Source of the DNA: Microcaldota archaeon
GTDB taxonomy: Archaea > Micrarchaeota > Micrarchaeia > Burarchaeales > Fermentimicrarchaeaceae
NCBI GenBank assembly: GCA_026396455.1
Contig: JAPLWT010000007.1
Span: forward strand, 1 to 12,905
Length of the DNA: 12,905 nucleotides
Direction: 5' to 3'
Part shown: positions 1-6,351 of the stretch, piece by piece
Layout: each line of letters starts with the position of its first letter
How positions within the stretch are numbered: position 1 is the first letter of the stretch
The notes under the pieces: model-generated
Told to the model about the DNA's origin: nothing
The model's database searches: none
What the model saw: only the letters and a program-made list of their open reading frames with translations
Program-made: the position numbers and the translations under genes

Positions 1-29
1 TTAAGAATCAGCGCGCGCTGCAACCAGAT

Positions 30-1052
30 TCAGCTTCCAGCAGCAACTTTTGCCAGAAACTTTACACCGGACTTCTCCAAATCCGCGAAGAGCGGGTTAA
101 CCCTCCATCTCTCCATGAGCTCGCTCGCCTCATTCTCCTTCCTCGCAACGAATACAACTTCCTTTATGTTGTTGCCCTTGTTCAGGTGGGCAACTGCGTA
201 TATCAAGGAGATTTTTGAATTCACGGAGTTGTCATCAGTAACTGCGAAATACTCGCCAAGCCCGGCTCCGACAGCCTTTTGCAAGTCCACATTCGTCGTC
301 CCAATCGCAATTCCTTTAGGCGCTTGGGATTTAAGAAGCTCGCCCTGAATCTTTTGGTTTGGGATTTCTATCTGACTAGGCATTTTCACCTTGTGAGCTA
401 CAACGACCCTTGCAGTACCTGTCCCAAAATTGACAACAACTCCTACCACACGCCTGTTCTGATTCGTATCTACAAGCTTCTGGACCTGCTCCTTTACGTG
501 CTGGTCCGACTTGGGTATGCTCATGAAATCCTTTTTACTAACACCTAGCTTGCTGGGGTCATAGTCCCTCTCGCGCAGCCAGCCGAGAATCTCCTCAGCG
601 TGCTCGCCAAGCTTGTGGGCTCCGCACGCATCGTGCCCGATAACAATCACGTCTCCCTTTGCAAGCTCGGGCTTTGCCACCGCGCCTGCATTAACAACCA
701 TCCCGCCAAAATCCCCGACGGATTTGCCCAATATTCCCTCATTCAGTTTACCCTCGCCAATCGCCTGCAACTCTTCGCTTGAGAAAACCCACTTCAATAA
801 ATCGGGTTTGCTTCCTGCCAGCAAAACAAGAAAAATTGAATTAGCTGCGCCAGTCTTATTCAGCCTGCTGTCTGAGCATGCGAAAATAGTTACCTTTGAC
901 TTTTCTTCTATGACCTTCCCGGCATCAGAGCCTTTCTTGATTTTCACAAAAATCCATTCCTCTTTTCCCAGTTTTTCCTTCATACTCTGCTCAGGAATCT
1001 TCAGTTGCTGAGGTGGTTCATGTGTAGAGCCGCCACTTTTTGCCAAGACCAT
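30..1052 (-). CDS. Divergent beta-carbonic-anhydrase-like zinc protein with a C-terminal extension
   Basis: The protein carries the beta-class carbonic anhydrase signature in order: a CSDSR motif (Cys59, Asp61, Arg63 from the start chosen here), a VVNAGAVA segment (compare the RNAGN segment of the family) and GHDACGAHK giving His140 and Cys143. These are the expected Cys/His/Cys zinc ligands and the Asp-Arg dyad, so CO2 hydration, or a related zinc role in the cytoplasm, is a fair inference. No signal peptide or membrane segment is visible. About 81 residues separate the first Cys from the His, more than in typical family members (about 56 in E. coli from memory). Roughly 100-120 residues after the CA-like core match nothing I recognise. 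The frame is open up to an ATG at 1121. I prefer the ATG at 1052 because a TTTTAAATAT box lies 27 nt upstream of it, as expected for a leaderless mRNA. The 1121 start lies 4 nt after the nth stop and would allow operon translation, so it is not excluded. The fold call is fairly safe; the activity is not proven. Confidence 0.72.
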   Translation of the reverse strand: MVLAKSGGSTHEPPQQLKIPEQSMKEKLGKEEWIFVKIKKGSDAGKVIEEKSKVTIFACSDSRLNKTGAANSIFLVLLAGSKPDLLKWVFSSEELQAIGEGKLNEGILGKSVGDFGGMVVNAGAVAKPELAKGDVIVIGHDACGAHKLGEHAEEILGWLRERDYDPSKLGVSKKDFMSIPKSDQHVKEQVQKLVDTNQNRRVVGVVVNFGTGTARVVVAHKVKMPSQIEIPNQKIQGELLKSQAPKGIAIGTTNVDLQKAVGAGLGEYFAVTDDNSVNSKISLIYAVAHLNKGNNIKEVVFVARKENEASELMERWRVNPLFADLEKSGVKFLAKVAAGS

Positions 1053-1073
1053 ACCTGATTTTTGTCGTTTATC

Positions 1074-1083
1074 ATATTTAAAA
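1074..1083 (-). promoter_or_regulatory. TATA box of the carbonic-anhydrase-like gene
   Basis: The minus strand reads TTTTAAATAT here, close to the archaeal TATA consensus. Its centre is about 27 nt upstream of the ATG at 1052, the usual TATA-to-initiation distance. Transcription would therefore start at or next to that ATG. The box lies inside the longer version of the reading frame that begins at 1121. Confidence 0.55.
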
Positions 1084-1125
1084 TGAATGTTTGGTTGTAT
1101 GTGTTGGAAAAACTTTCTCATCAGC

Positions 1126-1794
1126 CTAATTCGTGCGCAAAGCCATGTAATAATCGCACAGCTTGTTCAGCACGCATGCCTCATGATTCGGCTTCTGGGC
1201 CTTGCATATTTTCCTTCCGTGAATTATGAAGTTTATGTGGAGGGTTTTCTTCTCCTTATCTGGAACCAGCTTGTTCATCAGCTCATGTGCCTTTTCAGGG
1301 CTCATTTTCTGGGGTATTATCCCAAGCCTCTTTGCTACCCTCAGGTTGTGGGTGTCAAGCGGCATCACGGGCTTGTTGAAGCGGAAGAGAAGCAGCACTG
1401 CGGCAGTCTTCGGGCCTATTCCTTTCATGGAGCGCAGGAACTCCATTGATTCATCAGCTGGCATCTTTCCCAGAAAACCAAGCTCCAACTTCCCCCTCCG
1501 TTTCTTAATCTGGCCAAGCACGTGCTTTATCCTCCTCGCCTTTATGCCTGGAAGACCTCCGGAATGGATAACCTTCCGTATGCTCCTCACGTCAGCCTTC
1601 AGAACCTGCTCCCAGGTTGGAAATTCCTTCTTGAGCTTCAGGAACGCCCTCGCAGAATTTCTGTCATTGGTATTCTGCGACAGGATTGTCTCAACAAGCG
1701 TGTCCAGCGGATCTCCAGCATCGGTGAAGTTGTGCTCCCCGTATTCCTTCCTGAGAAGCTTGATTACACTTCTTATTTTCTCCTCCTTTTTCAC
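1126..1794 (-). CDS. nth: Endonuclease III-like DNA glycosylase/AP lyase
   Basis: A base-excision repair enzyme of the HhH-GPD superfamily that removes oxidised pyrimidines and nicks abasic sites. Visible motifs are LSQNTND near residue 38, the helix-hairpin-helix GIGPKTA (residues 125-131, catalytic Lys129) and PLDTH with catalytic Asp147. The C-terminal iron-sulphur loop normally reads C-x6-C-x2-C-x5-C. Here it reads Cys197-x6-His204-x2-Cys207-x5-Cys213, so the second cluster ligand is His. At 222 residues it has normal length. The start is a GTG: a TAA stop lies two codons upstream in frame and no ATG is near. It is divergent from a zinc-finger gene at 1830, with only 35 nt between the starts. 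The carbonic-anhydrase-like gene follows downstream. The family call is firm; substrate preference within the family cannot be read. Confidence 0.93.
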   Translation of the reverse strand: MKKEEKIRSVIKLLRKEYGEHNFTDAGDPLDTLVETILSQNTNDRNSARAFLKLKKEFPTWEQVLKADVRSIRKVIHSGGLPGIKARRIKHVLGQIKKRRGKLELGFLGKMPADESMEFLRSMKGIGPKTAAVLLLFRFNKPVMPLDTHNLRVAKRLGIIPQKMSPEKAHELMNKLVPDKEKKTLHINFIIHGRKICKAQKPNHEACVLNKLCDYYMALRTN

Positions 1795-1797
1795 AAA

Positions 1798-1806
1798 TTA
1801 TTTAAG
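1798..1806 (+). promoter_or_regulatory. TATA-like box for the zinc-finger gene
   Basis: The plus strand reads TTATTTAAG, centred about 28 nt upstream of the ATG at 1830. No Shine-Dalgarno sequence lies before that ATG, which fits leaderless transcription. The box is a moderate match and overlaps the region just upstream of the nth start. Confidence 0.4.
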
Positions 1807-1812
1807 GAGCGC

Positions 1813-1820
1813 AATATAAA
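1813..1820 (-). promoter_or_regulatory. TATA box for nth
   Basis: The minus strand reads TTTATATT, centred about 23 nt upstream of the GTG at 1794. That is slightly short for a leaderless start but it is the only good box in the gap. It sits about 15 bp from the oppositely oriented box at 1798-1806. Confidence 0.45.
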
Positions 1821-1829
1821 TTAGTTAAC

Positions 1830-1979
1830 ATGAAGAAGGCCGATGTCTGTTCAGTCTGCGGAAAGGAGCTGGCAAGCTTCACCTGCAGGCTGTGCGGAGC
1901 TGCAGTCGGGCTTTCATGCTATGACCCTGCCAGCGGGGTTTGCATACGATGCCGAAGCGGGAGGATGGCAGGTAGATGA
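1830..1979 (+). CDS. Small cysteine-rich zinc-finger protein (49 residues)
   Basis: The frame runs from ATG 1830 to TGA 1979. It encodes a basic 49-residue protein with seven cysteines in paired knuckles: Cys7-x2-Cys10, Cys19-x2-Cys22, Cys30 and Cys38-x2-Cys41. The pattern resembles the HIT-type or B-box-like cross-brace fingers seen in small archaeal proteins, with CG turns after the first two knuckles. One more ligand, such as a His, would be needed for a full second site and none is obvious. There is no membrane segment. A role in nucleic acid or protein binding is inference only. It is divergent from nth, with a TATA-like box 28 nt upstream and no ribosome binding site, so it is likely leaderless. 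It converges with the permease, 37 nt apart, and an automated caller could easily miss it because of its size. The spacing of the cysteines makes a chance frame unlikely. Confidence 0.78.
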   Translation: MKKADVCSVCGKELASFTCRLCGAAVGLSCYDPASGVCIRCRSGRMAGR

Positions 1980-2016
1980 GCTGGTCGCTTTCCAAGAGAC
2001 TGCCAACCATGCGAAT

Positions 2017-3288
2017 TCAGCGTTTTCTCTTGAGCAGCTTGGTATCCGCGTAGTAGAGCAAAACCCCAACCAGAAGGACTGCAGTTGCCATTGGCCATAT
2101 GTCCGGAAGCAGTGAAAGTGCAAGCGCTGCAAATGTTATGATTCCGAGAATTGGCGGTATTGGGTAGAATGGTATCCTGAAGGGCGGCCTTGTCCTCTCG
2201 TTCACCTTAATGGCGGCGTAGTTGACAAGGATATGGCTCACTATTACCAGGAAAGTTGCGAGTGCAACAACTTCCTTAAGGTTGCCCACAAAGGCAAGGG
2301 CAGCCATCGGTATGCCCGCGAGAAGTATTGAGATGTAGGGAGTCATGAATCTGGGATGAATTTTGTTCACAACATTGGGGAGCTGGCGGTTCCTGGACAT
2401 CGAATAGAAAATCCTTGAGACTGAGAGTATGATTATGTGCAGCACGGTTGCCGTTGCGAATATTGCCCCCAGGGAAACCAGCCATGCCGCCGTTTCATTG
2501 CCTGTCACGTTCATGACGTCTGCAAGCGGGGAGCCGGACGAGGACAGTTCTTTGTAGTCCAAAACTCCCACTGCTGTGATGGCGACCAGCAGGTAGAGCG
2601 CTGCGGATAGGGCAAGTGAGATCAGTATGGATCTGGGAAGGGTTTTCGAAGGATTCACGACTTCCTCAGAGATTGTCGCGATGTTGCAGTAGCCCAGGTA
2701 GGCGAACATCATCAGGGCAGCCCCGCTGACAACTCCTGACATGCCGTTTGGGAGGAGATTGGAGAAATTGGACAGTTTTATGTGGGGTGCTGCGAGCACG
2801 ATGAAGAGCAGCAGTATCGCAACCTTCGATATCACAAGGATGTCATTCGCTATTTTTGACTGCCTTGCGCCAATCAGGTTGACCAAGGTGAAGAGCAGGC
2901 AGGTGCCCAGTGCAAGCAGGTTGGCAGGGAAGGACATGAGAAAGGCAAGGTAGTCCGCAAGGCCGAGGCTCACGGCTGCTCCCCCGATTATGCTCCCGAA
3001 TATGAGCATCCAGCCTGTCATGAAGCCAAGGAACGGCGACAGGGCCTTGAACGAGTACTCGTAGGCTCCGCCCTCCTCTGGTATTATCGAGGAGAGCTCT
3101 GCGAAGCTCAAAGCAGTGAATAGCGATACCACACCTGCGATGATTACTGAATATATCACTCCTGGGCCTGCCATGCCGGCTGCTATCCCGACTATTACGA
3201 ATATTCCCGCGCCGATTATGGCGCCCAGGCCCATCGACACTGCGTCGAGAAGGTTCAGCGTCCTCCTGAGTCTAACCGGTCTTACCAT
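2017..3288 (-). CDS. APC-superfamily amino acid permease
   Basis: A 423-residue integral membrane protein with about twelve hydrophobic helices, typical of the amino acid-polyamine-organocation superfamily. The first helix holds the substrate-binding glycine motif GAIIGAGIF (residues 22-30). Residues 195-219 hold the family signature FAYLGY...SEEVVNPSKTLP. It should import an amino acid or related amine by cation symport or exchange; the substrate cannot be read. The frame extends to a TTG at 3309, but the ATG at 3288 is preferred because a TTTTATATA box is centred 27 nt upstream of it and would place the transcript start at this ATG. The C-terminus ends in a basic KLLKRKR tail, expected on the cytoplasmic side. 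It is divergent from the TFIIB-like gene and converges with the zinc-finger gene. Regulation by that neighbour is possible but unproven. Confidence 0.92.
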   Translation of the reverse strand: MVRPVRLRRTLNLLDAVSMGLGAIIGAGIFVIVGIAAGMAGPGVIYSVIIAGVVSLFTALSFAELSSIIPEEGGAYEYSFKALSPFLGFMTGWMLIFGSIIGGAAVSLGLADYLAFLMSFPANLLALGTCLLFTLVNLIGARQSKIANDILVISKVAILLLFIVLAAPHIKLSNFSNLLPNGMSGVVSGAALMMFAYLGYCNIATISEEVVNPSKTLPRSILISLALSAALYLLVAITAVGVLDYKELSSSGSPLADVMNVTGNETAAWLVSLGAIFATATVLHIIILSVSRIFYSMSRNRQLPNVVNKIHPRFMTPYISILLAGIPMAALAFVGNLKEVVALATFLVIVSHILVNYAAIKVNERTRPPFRIPFYPIPPILGIITFAALALSLLPDIWPMATAVLLVGVLLYYADTKLLKRKR

Positions 3289-3310
3289 ATTGTTAGGTGG
3301 TGCATCCAAC

Positions 3311-3319
3311 TATATAAAA
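3311..3319 (-). promoter_or_regulatory. TATA box of the permease gene
   Basis: The minus strand reads TTTTATATA, centred about 27 nt upstream of the ATG at 3288. It is a strong consensus match. It decides the start: the upstream TTG at 3309 would lie before the predicted transcript start. Confidence 0.65.
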
Positions 3320-3369
3320 TACTTAGTTTTTGGTGGTATAGTTGGGTTGCATGAGGAATTGGATGCCCG

Positions 3370-3393
3370 ATACATTTGAGTGTATAAATGTAT
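3370..3393. repeat. Perfect 8+8 bp inverted repeat, possible operator
   Basis: ATACATTT at 3370-3377 is matched by its reverse complement AAATGTAT at 3386-3393, with an 8-bp spacer. The half-site centres are 16 bp apart. The repeat ends 2 bp before the TTTAAATAT box at 3396-3404, over the position where the BRE and TATA factors bind. It lies in the divergent gap between the permease and the TFIIB-like gene. It is AT-rich, so chance is possible, but position and perfect arms suggest an operator for a dimeric regulator. Confidence 0.45.
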
Positions 3394-3395
3394 GA

Positions 3396-3404
3396 TTTAA
3401 ATAT
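3396..3404 (+). promoter_or_regulatory. TATA box of the TFIIB-like gene
   Basis: TTTAAATAT is centred at about 3400, 33 nt upstream of the ATG at 3433, which would give a leader of roughly six nucleotides. A second weaker box (TATAAATG, 3383-3390) overlaps the inverted repeat. Confidence 0.5.
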
Positions 3405-3432
3405 TCAAAATGAGCGATATTGTTGTGGTCAT

Positions 3433-4095
3433 ATGAATGGAACCGTATCTGTCAAGAAGAAAGACGAGAAGCCAAGCATTATGCTTAATGAACTGTTTAA
3501 AAAGCACCTCATGTTCCATGACATGGGGAAATCAACCTGTATTGCGAGCAAGGAAAAGGAAGCAGAAATTATCGGCGATGCTTGCAAACTCTACTACGAG
3601 ATTGGGGAGCTTGGCTTAAAACACGAAGTTAGGGTGATTCTAGCAATGCAGCTCTCTCTGGACAAGCACAAATGCCCCCTGAACCTACTTCGTAAGTACG
3701 AGGGGCTGAGGCTGCGTATGGAGCAAATTCAGGGAGCAAGGACGATTACCGGGGTGAAGAGGGTACAGAAGCCAACGGAGTATGTCGATTCCCTGGTGAC
3801 TTTCCTGAAGAATATTGGCAAGCTGGACGAGGATGAGAAGAAGAAAGTTGCAAAAACTGCGAAGGAGATTCTCGCCAAGTATGAGGAGAAGGAAACGTCC
3901 ATTCCCAACGTTATGAGTGTCTCAGTCGCTGTGGTATCGCGTGCTTGCTGTGAAAATGGCGTGCCGATGAGCCCAGCCGTCATGGGCAATATCCTGGGGA
4001 TGGGGGAGAAAACAATCTCGGATGCAAGCAACAAGGTTGAGGAGATCACCATGGGTTATAATCCTTCTAAATTTGAGGCAAAGAGGCGGACATAG
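3433..4095 (+). CDS. TFIIB-like protein with two cyclin-like repeats and no zinc ribbon
   Basis: A 220-residue soluble protein. Residues about 45-108 (DACKLYYEIGELGL..., then LSLDKHKCPLNLLRKYEG) follow the layout of the first cyclin repeat of archaeal TFB. Residues about 114-208 follow the second: KPTEYVDSL, then LDEDEKKKVAKTAKEIL, an alanine/valine-rich helix, and a helix-turn-helix-like SPAVMGNILGMGEKTIS in the place where TFB contacts the BRE. The N-terminal zinc ribbon (paired CxxC) and B-reader that let TFB recruit RNA polymerase are absent, and about 40 lysine-rich residues take their place. It may be a divergent or regulatory TFB paralogue, or a TFB-derived DNA-binding regulator; homology was judged by eye. 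The frame opens at ATG 3388, but that codon lies inside the inverted repeat and upstream of the best TATA box, so the ATG at 3433 (GTGGTCATATG context) is chosen. It converges with the helicase, 21 nt apart. Confidence 0.62.
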   Translation: MNGTVSVKKKDEKPSIMLNELFKKHLMFHDMGKSTCIASKEKEAEIIGDACKLYYEIGELGLKHEVRVILAMQLSLDKHKCPLNLLRKYEGLRLRMEQIQGARTITGVKRVQKPTEYVDSLVTFLKNIGKLDEDEKKKVAKTAKEILAKYEEKETSIPNVMSVSVAVVSRACCENGVPMSPAVMGNILGMGEKTISDASNKVEEITMGYNPSKFEAKRRT

Positions 4096-4116
4096 GGGTA
4101 AATGTTCGTTTATTGC

Positions 4117-6282
4117 TTAATCCTTCAACTTCTCCAGAATGTCAACTGCCGCCTGCTTGTTCAAATGTCTATTATTGTTCCCGCACTGTGGGTCAAGGAT
4201 GCAGTAGGGGCAGCCCCTTGCGCATCTGCAACTTCTGAGTCTTGAGAGCGCCATCTGCTCAACCCTCTCGAATTTGTCAAAAATAATCTTTGACAGGCCG
4301 GCGCCATTGGGAGCTGAGTCGTAGACATACATCCTCCCGGCAGGGTAGCTCACACCGCCAAGCTCTGCAGGGTCCGCTCCTGTAAGGGCAGGCATCATCG
4401 CGATGGAGACGTGCTCCACGGCATGCAGGCCTGAGGGAAAATCGTCTGTGTTGAAAACAACCTCCTCTGGAAAGTCAAACCACACTGCAAGCGTATCAAA
4501 TTCGTACTGCAGCGGTTCTCTCAGGGGAATCCTGTCGCTTATCGTCTCGCGGAGATAATCCTTCAGCATGTATCCGTATACCTCATCCGAGATGTGAACT
4601 TTTCCGTATGAGAGCTGCCCTCCCAAGGATTCACGCTCGCCAAGCAGCTCAATCACTTCAGCTTCTCGGTTGCGCAATGCAACTGTATACTCGGATGTTT
4701 CATAGCCGAGCCTGCGGACAAACGCGGTCCTCCTTTCCTCATCAAGCTTCTCGGAGACGTATTTCTCGACTCCGTGCAGGTAAATGGCTCCTGGGAAGAG
4801 CTCGCTGTATGCCATCCCCTCCTCCCTCTCCCCGATGAATTTTTCCTTCTCGGAATCGTATATGCGGATGGACCTGCCAGCGCTTCTTATGCTCATCCCC
4901 CTCATCTGGCGCAATGCCTTCCTTGTTGGAATCCAGCCTCCTGCGAACTCCTTGCACAGTCCTTCCTCTTTCAGCTGGGAGAAGAGCTCTTCGCCCATTG
5001 GAAACGCAAGGATTTCTTCAATGCTGGCAGGGTAATCGCGCATGAGGGAGAGCAGATGAGGCTTCAGGATGGATTCGTTTTCAGGGTTGATGTAGCAGCT
5101 CTCAGGCTCTCCGTTCAAGTATTCTTTAGGGTTCTCGAAGTAGTACTGGTCAAGCGGGTTGTCGCGCGCTACGAAGACGGCATTTGCCTCCTTTCCCCTC
5201 CTGCCTGCCCTGCCGATTCTCTGGCGGACGCGCGTGACAGTCCCAGGAAAGCCTGCGAGGATGACCGAGTCAACCGCCCCGATGTCCATTCCGAGCTCCA
5301 GCGCGGATGTGGTGACAAGCGCGTCTGTTGCGCCTGACTTGAACTCCTGCTCCAGCCTCTTCCTCTCGTCCCTCTCCAGGCCCGCCCTGTAAATTTTGAT
5401 TCCTTGCAGGTTTGTCTCTCTTGCAATTATACCTATCCTCTCGACAACAGAGTGGCTGTTGCCGAATATCAGCAGCTTTCTCCCGTTTCCCATGAGCTGC
5501 CTTGCCGCTTTCAGCGCAAGTGCGGTATAGCTCTCCCTGCCCGTATCTGAAAGGTTCGGGTTCAGAAGGGTGTGCTTCACTGCGCTTCTCGGTGCGTAGC
5601 GAGCATCGACAATGGAGAAAGGCAAGCCTGTCAGCTGCTCGGAGAATTCAAGCGCATTCCCGACAGTTGCGGAGCAGCAGATGAACTGCAGTTTCTTTTT
5701 GGAGTATTTTGAATGCACCCTTCTGAGGCGCCTTATTATGTTCGAAGAGTGGCTTCCGAAAGTTCCTGTGTATGTGTGTATCTCGTCAATCACGACATAT
5801 TTCAGGGAGGAGAGGAATTTCTTGAAGAGATGGGAGTTCATGAGGATGAAGTGCAGCATGTCCATGTTGGTTATGAGCACGTGGGGCAATTCTTTCCTGA
5901 TCCTCTCGCGCATGTGCGCAGCCGTATCGCCGTCATAGACCTCGCTCTTCACGCCAAGCAATGCAAATTCCCTGAAGCGCGCAAGCTGGTCCCTTGAGAG
6001 CGCTTTTGTCGGGTAGATGACAATGCTTCTCTCGCCCTGGAGTGCAGCTTCCACGAGAGGGATGAGGTAGATTTCGCTTTTCCCGGAAGCGGTTGGCGCT
6101 GTCACAACGACATTCTTCCCTCTCCTAACATTCTCTATCCCCTCTGCCTGGTGCTTGTACAGCTTTTCAATTCCTCTTGCCTGCAGCACTCCCATTATCT
6201 CCTTTGTAACTTCAACCTCTCCGAAATGCGCAGAGCCCCCTTTCTCAAGGAACTCCTTCATCTCGGCATCTAGGGAAAGCAT
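4117..6282 (-). CDS. SF2 DEAD/DEAH-box helicase with C-terminal cysteine cluster, MrfA/Hrq1 type
   Basis: A 721-residue ATP-dependent helicase. Motif I is APTASGKS (62-69), motif Ia YPTKALSRD (90-98), motif II DEIH (166-169) and motif III SAT (204-206). The second RecA domain has TTSALELGMDIG (324-335) and motif VI QRIGRAGRRG (354-363). The C-terminal region has the DUF1998-type features LHAVEHVSIAMMPAL and YDSAPNGAGLS, then a cluster Cys685-x-Cys687-x3-Cys691-x2-Cys694-x5-Cys700 that should bind zinc. This layout matches the RecQ4-like Hrq1 and the bacterial MrfA helicases. Those move 3'-5' and MrfA acts in repair of mitomycin-type DNA damage; a similar repair role is inferred here. The length is normal for the family. 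The ATG at 6282 has a weak GTTTATTG box about 25 nt upstream. The small membrane gene lies upstream on the same strand, 69 nt away. Confidence 0.93.
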   Translation of the reverse strand: MLSLDAEMKEFLEKGGSAHFGEVEVTKEIMGVLQARGIEKLYKHQAEGIENVRRGKNVVVTAPTASGKSEIYLIPLVEAALQGERSIVIYPTKALSRDQLARFREFALLGVKSEVYDGDTAAHMRERIRKELPHVLITNMDMLHFILMNSHLFKKFLSSLKYVVIDEIHTYTGTFGSHSSNIIRRLRRVHSKYSKKKLQFICCSATVGNALEFSEQLTGLPFSIVDARYAPRSAVKHTLLNPNLSDTGRESYTALALKAARQLMGNGRKLLIFGNSHSVVERIGIIARETNLQGIKIYRAGLERDERKRLEQEFKSGATDALVTTSALELGMDIGAVDSVILAGFPGTVTRVRQRIGRAGRRGKEANAVFVARDNPLDQYYFENPKEYLNGEPESCYINPENESILKPHLLSLMRDYPASIEEILAFPMGEELFSQLKEEGLCKEFAGGWIPTRKALRQMRGMSIRSAGRSIRIYDSEKEKFIGEREEGMAYSELFPGAIYLHGVEKYVSEKLDEERRTAFVRRLGYETSEYTVALRNREAEVIELLGERESLGGQLSYGKVHISDEVYGYMLKDYLRETISDRIPLREPLQYEFDTLAVWFDFPEEVVFNTDDFPSGLHAVEHVSIAMMPALTGADPAELGGVSYPAGRMYVYDSAPNGAGLSKIIFDKFERVEQMALSRLRSCRCARGCPYCILDPQCGNNNRHLNKQAAVDILEKLKD

Positions 6283-6303
6283 CAGTTATATTCTGCAGGA
6301 AAA

Positions 6304-6311
6304 CAATAAAC
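6304..6311 (-). promoter_or_regulatory. Possible TATA box of the helicase gene
   Basis: The minus strand reads GTTTATTG, centred about 25 nt upstream of the ATG at 6282. The distance is right, the match is weak, and no ribosome binding site is seen before the ATG. Confidence 0.3.
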
Positions 6312-6351
6312 AGCCTTCGTTCGACATCATAAGCAGAGAAGTTGAGTTATA

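Noticed and set aside
1..24. Possible TTG-started gene entering the left edge on the minus strand (LQRALIL...)
   Set aside because: Only seven codons are visible, the ribosome binding site is unconvincing, and the AGCGCGCGCT palindrome alone means nothing. It cannot be supported without sequence to the left.
613..1011. Open frame of 132 codons on the plus strand
   Set aside because: Antisense of the carbonic-anhydrase-like gene, with no recognisable domain.
1226..1819. Open frame of 197 codons on the plus strand
   Set aside because: It is the antisense shadow of nth. The minus-strand product has full catalytic motifs, while this one has a serine-rich, featureless composition.
3388..3432. 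Upstream ATG for the TFIIB-like gene
   Set aside because: The codon lies inside the inverted repeat and upstream of the best TATA box, so it would not be on the mRNA. It also adds residues unlike the rest of the protein.
4774..5337. Open frame of 187 codons on the plus strand
   Set aside because: Antisense shadow of the helicase, whose motifs V and VI lie on the opposite strand here.
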